64,000 nucleotides of DNA from Cutaneotrichosporon cavernicola (lineage: Eukaryota > Basidiomycota > Tremellomycetes > Trichosporonales > Trichosporonaceae), in contig NC_083397.1 of NCBI RefSeq assembly GCF_030864355.1, positions 2,604,001-2,668,000 of the forward strand, read 5' to 3'. This document shows positions 45,489 to 56,408 of the stretch, in pieces. How positions within the stretch are numbered: position 1 is the stretch's first letter; the number at the start of each line of letters is the position of its first letter. Made by a program: the position numbers and the translations under genes. The notes beneath the pieces are model-generated. The model was not told the origin of the DNA and made no database searches. It was given only the letters and a program-made list of their open reading frames with translations.

Positions 45489-48416
45489 AGTAAAGGGAGA
45501 GGTGGAAGGAGTGGCGGATGAAAGAGTGAGGGGGAGTTGGTAGGGTTTAGGAGACCTTTGCGGTCAAGACAAATGTAAGAGGGTTGGGTCGGAGATGAGA
45601 GATGAGAGGTATCGGGGTGGTCGAGAGAGGGTTGATGGATGGGGTAAAAGTCTTAACGAGTGAGGGGTTTATGAATGAGAGAGAGATGGGGGAAGGGGCT
45701 GAATGCAAGCTGGCAGTGACTAGCAGGCAAGCAGGGAGAACAAGGAAGGAGACGAGGGTGGTCGTTGAGGAGTTTGAGAATAAGAGTGGAGACGAGGCAC
45801 TGCGAGGGGCAGATGGGGAGAGAGTTAAAATACCCAGAGGATGGTGAAGCGTGGCTGTGAGCTTAGAGAAGCAACAGGAGGCTCATGGGGCGCGCTTAAC
45901 GCATAATCGGCCCGGATTATCGGTTGCCTGGGAACCCAGAAAGAGAGAGGAACGAGCGACCGAGGCCGGTGCCCGCTCGTGTCTGGCACGCACACCAAAG
46001 TGTCCTGGGTCATTTCTGTTCTGTCATGGTCAACATTGTCCAGGGTCGGCGACTGGAAATGAAGACACAGTCCTGTCCATCGCGCACAAGATATCACTTG
46101 TTCCCCTGTTAGCTATTCGTGGATGTGCGTTAGCTGGCAGCGTGGCGTAAATAGCTAACGGGCAACAGACAAGCAACAGGTTGACATGGTAATAATACCC
46201 CTTATCTCCCAAACTCCGGGACAACGCTGCTGACAACAAGGCATGTTCCCGGTGCGGGTGGGGTGGGCACTGGAACGCACAGGCAGGTACGTTTACGCAC
46301 AGGGAATACTTTAGGAATGCCTTGGGGCAGAGCTCAGAGGTCCTTCAATGCTTGATCATGTCGTCGTCAAGGTTGAAATTGGAGTTGGAAAGCGTCGTCG
46401 TCAACGTCACGCTGCAATGTCGGCACTCTAATACTTTAACCCCTTCCCGAAACTGACAATGAACCATCCCACAGTCGACTCTAGATCTCCTTGACCACCA
46501 CTGATGTTGACAAGTTGATGGCATGGCGTGGTCCATCACCAAGTAAAGAAGCGTCTCTTAACCCGTGGCAAGAACCGTGGCTCGCACAGGCCCCTAATAC
46601 CCACAGATGCATCCGAAGCGTATATATTGCTAGTCTGGCCATGTTATCCAACGTGTTAATGTAACTCTAGTTGGGTTAAGCGAGGAGGATTGAATTGTAA
46701 TCGTGCGAAGACATCAACAAGCTCCAAATTGAGAGGAAATGCAGGGTCAGGAAAGTAAATAATCGCAGCACGCGCGTTGCCGTAACCCTAACAAGACCCT
46801 AACAAGAACCCTGTAAGCCCTGCAAGCAGTAATCCCCTTTACAAGACCCTGTTGCCTGATGGCCCGTGTGGCCCGTTTTCCCTGTATCCTGTGCCTCACA
46901 ACTCAAAGCAACCGACAATCCTCATGTTACCGTCGGAATCAAAGTTGGTTGATCATAAATGAACAGCTCATCCAATGCTCCTGGCATCCTGGAATCACCC
47001 TCGACTCATCCGATGGAGTGAATGAAACGCCAAACAGCTGGTTTATACGCTAACATTGTCGTCGAGTATCATGGCAGGCTGCGGTGGGTGGGGTTGGGGT
47101 TGGAATCTGGGATGGGTGAGGCTGGACCGGGTTTGTGGCGAAGCCGTGGCGCGCGGGGAGCTAGCTGTACATTCAACCGATCTTGGAATCGCAGCTATAC
47201 AGTATGTGATTGAATCCACTCTGTCAATCTGTCGTGTACCACCAGCCTACCTGGATCCAGGACTGCAGGTTGATACCGAGGCCCCAGTCCACTGGTTTGG
47301 GGGTCCGACACTCTGGGTCGCTGCCGTAACGAGGTGCCCACCCATACTTCCCATACCCCAAGCCAGCACATGGCTCACAAGCCATGCTTTTCCTGGCTGG
47401 CCATCCTGGTTTGGACTTCCGTGGTAGTCACAGAGTGACAGTCGCGTCGCGTTTGCCCTTATTCTCCCCCGCAGCATTCCGCTGTTCCCAGGTTCCTTGA
47501 GCACGACTCTGTAGAGCTGTAGATCTTCACGACTGAGAATACTCTGATACTCTGACCCCACTTTCAACTCGGCACTCGTCACCAGTGCTCCGTGTCGGCG
47601 ATTGGGGGCGTATCCGGATCCGGGGCCTTCCTGAATCGTAGCACAGATCGCCCGGTTCAGACCATGCTAGTCGTGTTCCATGCCTACATGCACCGTCGCC
47701 CATCTGGTGATCTCTGGCCAGGCTGGCGAGGATGCGCCCAGTTACAAGATGGCCAGGAGGAGAGATGCGAGACTGTGAGGCGATGGGGCGACGATGTGTG
47801 GAGAAGGGCTCGCGACAGTTTCATCATGACGGCTGGTATGTGGTTCGATACCGCCAAGTGCGAAGATTGGATCGGCGCAGCGACAAGCAAGTTGAGCAAG
47901 ATGGCTTGCCATGGCTTGACGCGTTGACACGTCGACTTGTTGACATCAAGTCGCGCCGCCATGTCCGGCGCGACGGACGTAATGAATGTAATGCTCCCAG
48001 CCGTTCTGATTGTACTAGCTACCAGTGACCAGCATAAAGTGCCTGTTCAATGTGAGCGAGTGGGAAGATGCCGCGTCAACACCAATGGACGTGACGCGCT
48101 AGCCTTTCTTCCCCGTTTCAAATTGTACTTTGAGTCGTTGCGAGGTACATGCGAGGTACGATCATGTCACTCCAAACATGTCGGATGTCGGAATGTCTCC
48201 GAGATACAGTACTGTTGCAGATCAGATGGCGTGTTAGACGTGGCGGACGTGGCGGGCTCCGAACATGTCAGGTGGCAAGGTGGAAAGGTCCAGAAACATT
48301 AGCTAGGAAACCATGCCGATACTCGAAAGAAGTGTGACAAGGAGGAACGCTGCCAAGCTGATAGCCTTGTCATTACACACAAACAACAGACTCATAGTCC
48401 AAAACAACGAACCATA
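45489..48416. other. 2.9-kb tract without a supported gene
   Basis: The first 350 nt are GA-rich and probably the promoter of the CPL1-like gene. The remainder has only short, overlapping frames (longest about 120 codons) with no domain resemblance, and a short ACAAGACCCT repeat near 46792-46850. I see no supported gene or RNA. Confidence 0.45.
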
Positions 48417-49765
48417 CTAAGCCCCTGGGATCTTCCAGTCAATGACACCCTTTACCGTGTACCGCTCTTGCAGCCACTCGTTGGCCTTCTTAAAGTGGTT
48501 GTTACCAAAGAACCCTCGGCTTGCCGATAGCGGGCTCGGGTGTGCCGACTTGAGCACGAGATGACGTTTCTTCCGTCAGCACGGTCTCCAGGGCTACCCA
48601 CAGTGTTGAGGCCAGCGATCATCTTGGCCGCGTGGTTGCCCCATGCCATGATGACGACACCGTTGGCTCCGGGCGCCTCAGTGGCGTCTCCCAAGCGGTC
48701 TGTCACGGCCTTGAGCACGGCAGCCGTGAACTGCTCCCAGCCCTGGTTGGCATGCGAGCCAGCCTGGTGCGCGCGGACGGTGAGGGATGTGTTAAGCATC
48801 AGGACACCTTGCTTGGCCCACGCGGTGAGGTTGCTGCTGTCAGCTTTGTCGAGTACAACCAAGCTCACCCGTGTGAGGGCGTACCGAAATCTGGGAACTC
48901 GGCGGCCAACTCCTTGTACATATTTCTGAGCGATGGCGGAATCTTGACGCCCTCCTTGACAGAGAATGCGAGACCGTGTGACTGGCCGTCGCCCTGAGAT
49001 TAACTTTGTCAGGAGCTTGCTGGTACGGTGAGGAAAGGTCTTAATCCGTAGCAAGACACGCAGTAGTGCACGACCACTTGACACGGCCATTCCGCAATCT
49101 GGGTCCACTCACATGGTAAGGATCCTGACCTGTTGGTGTGAGCAAACCAGAGCAAACGAGCGCGGGACATCACCAGATCACTCACCGACAATGACAACGC
49201 GAACGTCATCAAGTGGGCAGAAGCGAGACCACGAGTAGATGTCCTCGGCTGTAGTTAGCTCGAAAGTCGCGAAAGGGCTAAACAGTCCGACGTATGCCTC
49301 GCACCCATCTCGCGTCAACCACTCACCAGGAGGGAAGATCTTCTTCGTCTCCTGCTCGGCCATGATAAACTGCTTGAGCAGTCGTTAGCATATCTTCACG
49401 CTCCAGCCAACCTTGAGGAAGTATGGCTTGGTTAGTTCGTCCTGGAGTGCGAGCAGCCAGCCCTCGCCAAGAGTGTCGAGCTCGAGCTTCAGCAGCGGCG
49501 CAATGGTCGGGTGCGCCTCGAGTGTCTTTCGGAGCTCGTCGCGCGACTCGGCACGTGCAAGTCCTAACCCCCCGCTGTTGACAGCTGCAGTGGACAGCTT
49601 GGCGCGCTTGGCAGGGGTCGGACCATCGATCGGACCATCGACACCGGCTTGGATGGCTGCACGGGCGGCGTCGGTGAGCGAGCCCTTGGTTCTGCGCGTC
49701 GACGTGAGGGCCGCGCCGGGAGGTGTCTTGGGCTTGAAGTAAGAGGTGATGGCTTTTGGTGGCAT
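48417..49765 (-). CDS. UNG1: Uracil-DNA glycosylase
   Basis: Ung1 removes uracil from DNA in the nucleus and mitochondria, starting base-excision repair. Seven exons (49765-49412, 49369-49327, 49248-49186, 49129-49113, 48993-48869, 48833-48602 and 48569-48417) give 328 residues. The N-terminus AITSYFKP is a PIP-box-like PCNA-binding motif, followed by a disordered linker. Catalytic motifs: GQDPYH with the general base Asp156, [38 protein letters not shown], and HPSPLSA with His288. Exon 4 is a 17-nt microexon coding for most of QDPYH. The first intron's gttggc donor is weak but the join YFLK-FIMAEQE fits the family. An ATG ten codons upstream (49795) could add a mitochondrial-type leader. Confidence 0.94.
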
Positions 49766-50294
49766 GTTGAGAAAGTGGATTGGGTGGGGAATCACGGGGA
49801 ATGGTTGCTCTTAATATGATGGTGGGATGATGAGGTACGAGTGTTGCCAGTCACTGACAAATGGTGCGGAATATCAGACGCGTCTAACCTTCTTGTTACC
49901 CGAGTTTCAAGTTCCCCACAGTCGCGTCAACCTTCCTCACCAAGTTGATTTGTCGTTTGCTTATGTATTAGCACGTGAAATTGATTCCATTAATCAAAAG
50001 GGTACGGCAATGACCGGCATTGAAACGATGATATAAACGGTCAAGCGATCATCCCGCTGCTGTAACCGTGAATCATACAGGCAGGGAGGGGGGCTGGGTA
50101 CAGGGGAGTGGAGTGAGGATTGTGGGGAAGAGAGAGGGGATGAATCATGGGCCATTTCCAACACCGTTGCATTACTTTATTACCCGGACAGTCAAGTAGA
50201 TTCATACCAACAACCTTCCCTACCTCTGCTTCCTTTCTCTCCCGCATATACATATCACTCTCCCTTGCCCTAGATCCTCATCCCCCACATCATC
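49766..50294. promoter_or_regulatory. Divergent promoter region, UNG1 / glutamine-synthetase-like gene
   Basis: A 529-nt region between divergent start codons, with a C/T-rich leader before 50294. No MCB-type (ACGCGT) cluster stands out, though ACGCGTC occurs near 49879. Confidence 0.45.
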
Positions 50295-51971
50295 ATGCCA
50301 CCCTCACCCACAACCAACGCACCCAAGACTCTCGCCGATGTCAAGGAGCTTCTCAAAGACGACACCATGGTCAAGGTTGCCGGTTAGTCCATCGTTCCTG
50401 AATCACGCACACGCACACGCACGCACGTCTCGACAACGCTGACATTAGGCCTTGATGTCGATGGCATCCTTCGCGGCAAGGTCATGAGCAAGGACAAGTT
50501 CCTCTCGGCGGTCAAGTCGGACTTTGGCTTCTGCGGTGTCGTGTACGGCTGGGACAGTGAGTTGGGTGACAGTCGCGGGCGCATTGACGTCACACCCCCC
50601 CGCAAATCACCGCCTTGTCACCCAGACATACAAGTGACTATGCTTACAACCAGTGCACGACCTCACGTACCCTAGAGAACTGCTCGTATCCAACAAGGCT
50701 AACGGGTACCGCGACATTATCGGTGAGGTTGACTTGACGACGTTCCGCCGCATCCCGTGGGAGAACAATATTCCCTTCTTCCTCCTCTTCTTCCGCGACC
50801 AGGAGTCAGACGAGCACCTCCAGGTCGATCCCCGCAGCATCCTCGACAACCTCGCCACCAAGGCCAACGGCATGGGGTGGGACTGCATGAGCGGCGCCGA
50901 GTTCGAGTACTTCCAATACGCCGAGACGCCCCAGTCTCTCGAGGAGAAGCACTTCGTAGGACTTACGCCCCTTACGCCTGGAGCGCACGGATACTCGCTC
51001 CTCCGCACGTCCTTGAACAAGGACTACTTCTATGATCTGTACAACGTCTCAACAGCGATGGACGTTGAAATTGAGGGCCACCGTAGGTGCGAGCTGGGAA
51101 CGCGCTGATAACAGACACTGAGACTGGCCCCGGAGTGTACGAGACCGCCCTGGCATACACAGACACTCTTCGCATGGCGGACAACGCCGTGCTCTATAAG
51201 CTCATCGCCAAGAGCATTGGCATGAAGCACAACATCATGCCAACGTTCATGGCCAAGCCATGGCAGAACGAGTCGGGGTGTTCGGGCCACATTCATGTCT
51301 CGCTGCGCGACCGGAACGGCAAGAACGTGTTCGCGGTGACCGATGCCGAGCTCAAGGCCGGGGGCCGCAAGGACGCACCCTTCCCTGATCTTCGCTTCAT
51401 CTCACAGGAGGCCGAGTGGTTCCTTGCGGGCGTCCTGACTGGCCTCAGAGACGGTGAGCTCCCAAGAAGATGATGTGAGCTGACCCCAGTGATCCCGATG
51501 ATGTGTCCTAACATTAACTCGTACAAGCGCTTGCTCGGCGGTGAGCAGTACTGGGCTCCTGACACCGCCTCGTACGGGTACGACTCGCGCGCAGCTTCGA
51601 TCCGTATCATCTGCCCGCCGGGTGTTGGCTCATACGCCTCGCGTTTCGAGGTTCGCATCCCGGGTGCGGACATGAACACGCACTTCGCCATGGCGGCGAT
51701 CTTTGGTCTCGGCCTCCGCGGCATCGAGCAGAAGACGAAGCTCCCGTACGGGCCAATCGGCTCGCCTGGCGTCAACCGTGACACAATCGTGCACCTTCCC
51801 ACGTCGCTTGAGAAGGCGACAGAGGCGTTCATGGCCAAGGACAGCGTTGCGCGCAAGGTGTTCGGTGACCTCTTCGTCGACCACTTTGGCGGCACCCGCG
51901 AGCACGAGCTCGAGCTCAACCGCCGTGCTGTAACCGACTGGGAGATGCGCCGCTACTTTGAACTGGCTTAG
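50295..51971 (+). CDS. Glutamine-synthetase-like (type I fold) ligase
   Basis: This enzyme of the glutamine-synthetase superfamily ligates an amine to the gamma-carboxyl of glutamate using ATP. Exons 50295-50382, 50449-50556, 50654-51082, 51115-51453 and 51490-51971 give 481 residues. Visible motifs are VDGILRGKV (N-terminal beta-grasp), GAEFEYFQY (metal/glutamate site), TGPGVYE, ESGCSGHIHVSL (ATP/metal), MMCPNINSYKRL, ASIRIICP, and RIPGADMNTHFAMAA. The N-terminal strand and RGK motif fit the GS-like proteins (FluG C-terminal domain, gamma-glutamylpolyamine synthetases) better than the true Gln1 synthetase, which is shorter. The amine substrate cannot be read from the sequence. The active-site Glu, His and Arg residues look intact. 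Confidence 0.88.
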
Positions 51972-52413
51972 AGTGTCCAGTAGTACAGGGCAGATGCGTC
52001 AAAAGTGGGTATATCGGAGCTCCATGTCGGTCCCGGGTGCTGCGTTGTGATATTTTGGCATGCATGCGATACAGGCCGCGGCGTCACCTGGGGATGTGGG
52101 TTTGGTTGAAGAACGATGGTCTTACTACTCTTGTGTCTGGCAAGGACGTGGACGTGAGCACTGAACCGGCTGAGAGATGGGTGGCAATACGCGTGAGACG
52201 GCCGATTTCCAAGAGCCCACCTGGGAGGATGTATTACAAAGTTATGTAGATATACAAAACATGACCACCGCGTATCGCTTATCTTCACCATGGTGGGATC
52301 GAACCCACCAACCTCCACCAATTTGCCTCCGTCGATCTTTTCGGCGGCCTTTCCGACCTCATTGACCAGCCAACATGTCTTGACCATCACCGACTCCGAC
52401 TCCGACTCCGAAG
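51972..52413. other. Intergenic region before the bL9m gene
   Basis: A 442-nt region containing the 3' UTR of the GS-like gene and the promoter of bL9m. It ends with a CGACTC hexamer repeat (52389-52411) just before the ATG. A TGGTGGGATCGAACCCACCA hairpin at about 52290-52309 mimics a tRNA T-arm, but no cloverleaf is possible around it. Confidence 0.4.
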
Positions 52414-53587
52414 ATGTTCGCGTCCACGTCCCGCACTGTGCTCGGCTCGCTGCGCGTTGCGCGTGCCTTCTCTGTAAGTCTGTGCTGACTGCGGGCTAGG
52501 CAAGCAAGATGCCGACATCGGTCTGGCACTCGCGCATCCAACAAGTCGCGCGCAGGATGGAGCTGGACACGGACAACGCTCACACCAGACGTCGACGCCG
52601 CGGGCGAAGAAGGCGCAGCCGCTCATCGTTGAGCTCATCCAGGATGTTCCCGGTCTCGGGCGCAAGTGTGCGTATTGCCGGGCTACTGCGCGAGGATGGA
52701 GTGTGGGAGGAGGAGATTAGGCGTGCTGGGCGCCGGTGCAGCCGAACAATGAGCGGATCGGAACCTACGTGCGCATCGAGGTCGAGTTCGCGAAGAGAGG
52801 TTTTCAGCAGCGGCGGCTCGGTGACCGCGGCTTGGGGGGCAGCAGCTCCGAGAGCAGCCGGACTGCCCTTGCCCTTCTTGCCCTTCGTGGAGCGATGAGC
52901 TTCTGCATCACCAAGAGCCTTCGCCCGATGGCACTTCTCTTGGTGATCCTGCCTCTTGCCCTGCCCTCTGAACACGCCGTTCGTGCACTGCACCTGCTTT
53001 GTGCTCTTCAACGAGCCGACTTGCCTACCAACTCGAACTCCCTGCTATATTTCCCCGTCTGCAACCACCTGGCTCCCACTAACCCCAGTCGACCGCGTTG
53101 AGGCCAAGCGCGGCTTCGTGCTCTCGTACCTGCTTCCCCGGCGCTTGATCCGCCTTCTGCCATGGAAGAAGTGGGCCCACCGCCCAACGGTGTACATTCG
53201 GCCAGTGCGTCTACTCGTTGACCTCGCTGACAACAGGAACACGTTGCTGCGCCCGGCGTGCAGTCGCTCATTGACGGGCCGAACGCACAAGCCGCATCGG
53301 CGAAACAGGCCATCGTCAACCTAGCTGATGTCCCCGACACGCTCACGTTCAAGCGCCGCACCATCAAGCCAGACGAGCCGGCGCTGCACGGCTCAATTTC
53401 CGTCGCTGACGTGACCGCCCTCCTCGCCGACGAGTACCAGCTGCCTCTGGGCTTGATCGAGTTCTCGTTTACTGGGCTGGGCCCCAAGGACCGCATCAAG
53501 GCGCTCGGAACCTTTACTGGCCGCATTGCGGTGCGGGGACGCAAGGAGGGCAAGGACGTCACGGTCGCGATTGAGCGCCAGGGGTAG
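52414..53587 (+). CDS. MRPL50: Mitochondrial ribosomal protein bL9m
   Basis: A component of the large mitochondrial ribosomal subunit. Exons 52414-52473, 52500-52520, 52589-52667, 53089-53204 and 53237-53587 give 208 residues. The N-terminus (MFASTSRTVLGSLRVARAFS) is a textbook mitochondrial presequence. The bL9 signature follows: QPLIVELIQDVPGLGRK and VEAKRGFVLSYLLPRRL. The C-terminal region is variable, as in other mitochondrial bL9 proteins. The 21-nt second exon and the gtctgg donor after it are inferred so that the presequence joins the bL9 domain in frame. A one-intron alternative (AAG acceptor) would give a longer linker. The 421-nt intron before exon 4 is very long for this genome. 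Confidence 0.8.
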
Positions 53588-54287
53588 GCATTGTTGCATG
53601 CATTGGATAGACTGCTCCGTTGTGTCTTTACGCGTCGTCGTTGTGTACGTTGTGTGTGACAACGATAAGGTCGTGGATTCGTAGAGGTGCCAACTTTTTC
53701 AGCTGCTTACCCACGATAACCAGGGCCTATGTTCTTGTGTTCCTGTCGCGTAGACTCCAACTAAATTTAAACGTACCGCCGCCGTGATGCCCCGTCAACC
53801 GCCCTTCCCAGCAGGGCACAAACTCTGATCTTTCACTTCATCTTTCATCCTTGCTCCTCTTGACTTGTCGATACTACCTCTCTCAAACCCTCACCTTCTT
53901 CTACTCGATTATCGCTATATGGCCAAGGTGGCGACTGGTTTCCAAGATTCCGTCCACTTGTAAGTTGTGGGCTCCTAGCCCTGAATTTATACACCCTGCC
54001 ACCGCGATCTTCGTCAATCTCCTTCCCGCATCCCACAGTCAAGCAATTGAATCGCGAATCTTGCTCTTCTACAACATCTTGATCAACTCCCCCACCCCCC
54101 ATCCCCCATCCTCTTTTCTCTCTTCTTCTCTTCTTCACCTTCACACACTCCTTCGCCCCATCAATCTTCACACCCCCGCTCGCTCGCGCTCGCTAGCGTC
54201 CTCACTCACGCGCCAGCACCAAAACGAACCGGCTTTGGAGGCCGGCCCCTCCGCCAGCCCTCCCCCGGCGCCGCCAACGTGCCTACA
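53588..54287. other. Intergenic region before the mannosyltransferase gene
   Basis: A 700-nt region ending in a long C/T-rich leader (about 53820-54200), with a (CGCT)-type stretch near 54180. No gene was seen. Confidence 0.4.
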
Positions 54288-56244
54288 ATGTCGATGCTCA
54301 CGAACCGTGGGCTGGGATTCATGCTCAGCCCTGCGACGAAGCGGTTGTTGATGCGGCTGCTATTGCTCGTCGCGTGTGTTTGGCTGTTCCGCAACCTCAC
54401 CTCTTCAACCAAGACCCAGGAGATCCAGAAGCACGGAGTGTTTGAGCGCGTGCTCACTTCGGAAAAGTACCTCGACGTGCAGGCCAACCCCTTCCTGCAG
54501 AGTCGTAGGGGACGCGATGAGCGGCCAGACCTGTTTGACGAGGAGGTGTCGGACGGCATCCTCGACTATTGGACGCGTTTCAGGAAGCCCTTTATCACCA
54601 GCAAGGAGTCGGCGCACTACGACACACAGGTCATGAAGGGCGTCGTTGACGACCTGCTCAAGTTCAACGGCTGGGTCACTGGCGGGTGCCAGACCCTGAT
54701 TCGTCCGTTCGACTCGTTCAACGACAACTACGACGACCTCGTCGAGGCCGACAACCTGTACTATGTCGCGATCATCGTCAACCAGGCCGACCACTTTGTA
54801 GTTGACCAGCTGGCGGTCGTCGTCGGTCTCGCCCGCCGTCTCGGTACGCGCAACATCTTTGTCTCGATTCTGGACCAGGGCTCGACGGATGCGACGCAGA
54901 CGCTGTGCGACATCACCGAAGCCGTCCTAACCATCCTCGGCATCGCGTTCCGTATCCGCCGCGTCCCCGCAATGCCCATCAACTACTACCCGCTGGAGGA
55001 GGCTGAGGTCCGCAACCTCGCCCTCGAGCCGCTCCACGAACTCAACGAGAAGCGCAACTTCAAGTTCCATCGCGTCATCTGGCTCAAGGGCTTTACATGC
55101 CCTACCGACGTGCTAGAGTCGCTGCGTGTGTCCGAGGTCAACAAGGCCGCCATGGTGTGCGGCATGGACTGGGCTGAGCACAGTGGCTTCTTCATCTTCT
55201 CAGACCGCTGGCGCACGCGTGACATTGCGGGCGACCTGTTCCGCCAGGCCCGGTCCAGCTCCAACCCCGAAGCCGGCCCACCTCGTGACCCAATCGGCAC
55301 GCACCGCTACGCCGAGCACCTGCCGTTCCAGGTGTTCTGCTGCGAGTCAGGTACGCACGTTGTCGACCCTGCCCAGTCGTACTACCGCGGCATCCGGTAC
55401 CGCGCGTCGCACGACGCCGTCAATGTCACGGACAAGGACACGCTCGCAACGGACCCGGAGACGCCGTGCATGGACTCTGCGCAGATGTGGTTCTGCCGTG
55501 ACTTATGGGTCGACGCTGCCAAGCACGGTGGCAGCCAAAAGATGGCCGCCGGGCGCGGGGATCGGCGGAGCATGAACAAGCGCGAGATCGACACCGTCAG
55601 CGAGAACCTTGAGCCGCTGCAGAAACGCGAGGCGGAGGCGGCTCCCAAGGCCGACGAGAAGAGGGACGCTGTGCCCGAGGCTGAGGCTGTTCCCGACGCT
55701 GCCGAGGAGAAGAAGATCAACAAGCCCGCCAAGGGCGGCGATAAGCTCAAGGGCGGCGATAAGCTCAAGGGCGACAACAAGGACGAGGACCCCGCCGAGC
55801 GCAAGGACCGTCGAGAGGACGGCTCGGACAAGACGGCAGGCGATAACGTCGGCAGTAACCTCGACGCCATGGAAGAAGACGCGTCCAACCCAGCTCCCGA
55901 GCCGCTCAGGAACGACGAACACTCGTACCTTTTCTCGAACAGCGCATATGAGGCTGCGCGCATCCTTGTCAACCCACGCTGTTTGACGACTTACGGCGGC
56001 GTGTCGCACACCAAGCTCGCGCTCGACCTCTTTGGCGGTAAACATGGACATTCGCACACGGCCAAGCAGAACCTCGTGATAGATGAGTGGCAGGGCGCGC
56101 CCGACTCGTTTGTGTGCCAGGAGATGCGCACGACTGGCGGGCGGACAGCGCAGAAGAGCCAGCGCCGCGTGAGCTTCCAGCTCCAGTACGAGGTAAGTAG
56201 AGGTGCACAACTACGGACAGCGCTAACCCCAGGTCGACCAGTAG
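54288..56244 (+). CDS. CAP59/CMT1-family mannosyltransferase
   Basis: A Golgi type II membrane glycosyltransferase of the family that includes Cryptococcus CAP59 and alpha-1,3-mannosyltransferase CMT1. Exons 54288-56192 and 56233-56244 give 638 residues. The last exon encodes only VDQ and stop. A signal anchor lies at residues 19-34. The catalytic domain shows YYVAIIVNQADHF, NIFVSILDQGSTDAT, HRVIWLKGFTCPTDVLESL, MVCGMDW and YRGIRYRASHDAVN. A disordered Glu/Lys/Asp-rich stretch (about residues 425-550), with a tandem KGGDKLKGGDKLK repeat, is inserted before the conserved closing part (NPRCLTTYGGVSHTKLALDLFG, WQGAPDSFVCQEMRTTGGRTAQ). Cell-wall or capsule mannan synthesis is expected from the family. 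The acceptor is unknown. Confidence 0.9.
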
Positions 56245-56408
56245 TCCGATCTCATCCTTCTCTACCATAGATGTATGCATCAGTGAAACGGTACTTGTTG
56301 GCGCTGCTCCACTTCCGACCTGTACTCTAGAGTGATACCAAAGCCAAAGTGTCCTGTCATTGTCCTACACCACGCTTCTAACCAAAAGTCCAGTTTTATA
56401 TCAGTGTC
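56245..56408. other. Convergent 3' region
   Basis: A 164-nt spacer between the facing stop codons of the mannosyltransferase and the sensor-like membrane protein genes. Confidence 0.4.

Noticed and set aside
52285..52315. T-arm-like hairpin with GGGTTCGATCC on the minus strand
   Set aside because: No matching acceptor strand about 70 nt upstream and no anticodon arm. It is only a local inverted repeat.
51968..52390. 140-codon minus frame beginning MMVKTCWLVNEVGK
   Set aside because: Overlaps the GS-like stop region and the bL9m promoter. Composition is irregular and no homologue is recognised. Kept as unsupported.
54180..54287. Earlier start for the mannosyltransferase at a GTG (54279)
   Set aside because: The ATG at 54288 is the first good start and precedes the signal anchor. 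GTG starts are not expected in nuclear fungal genes.
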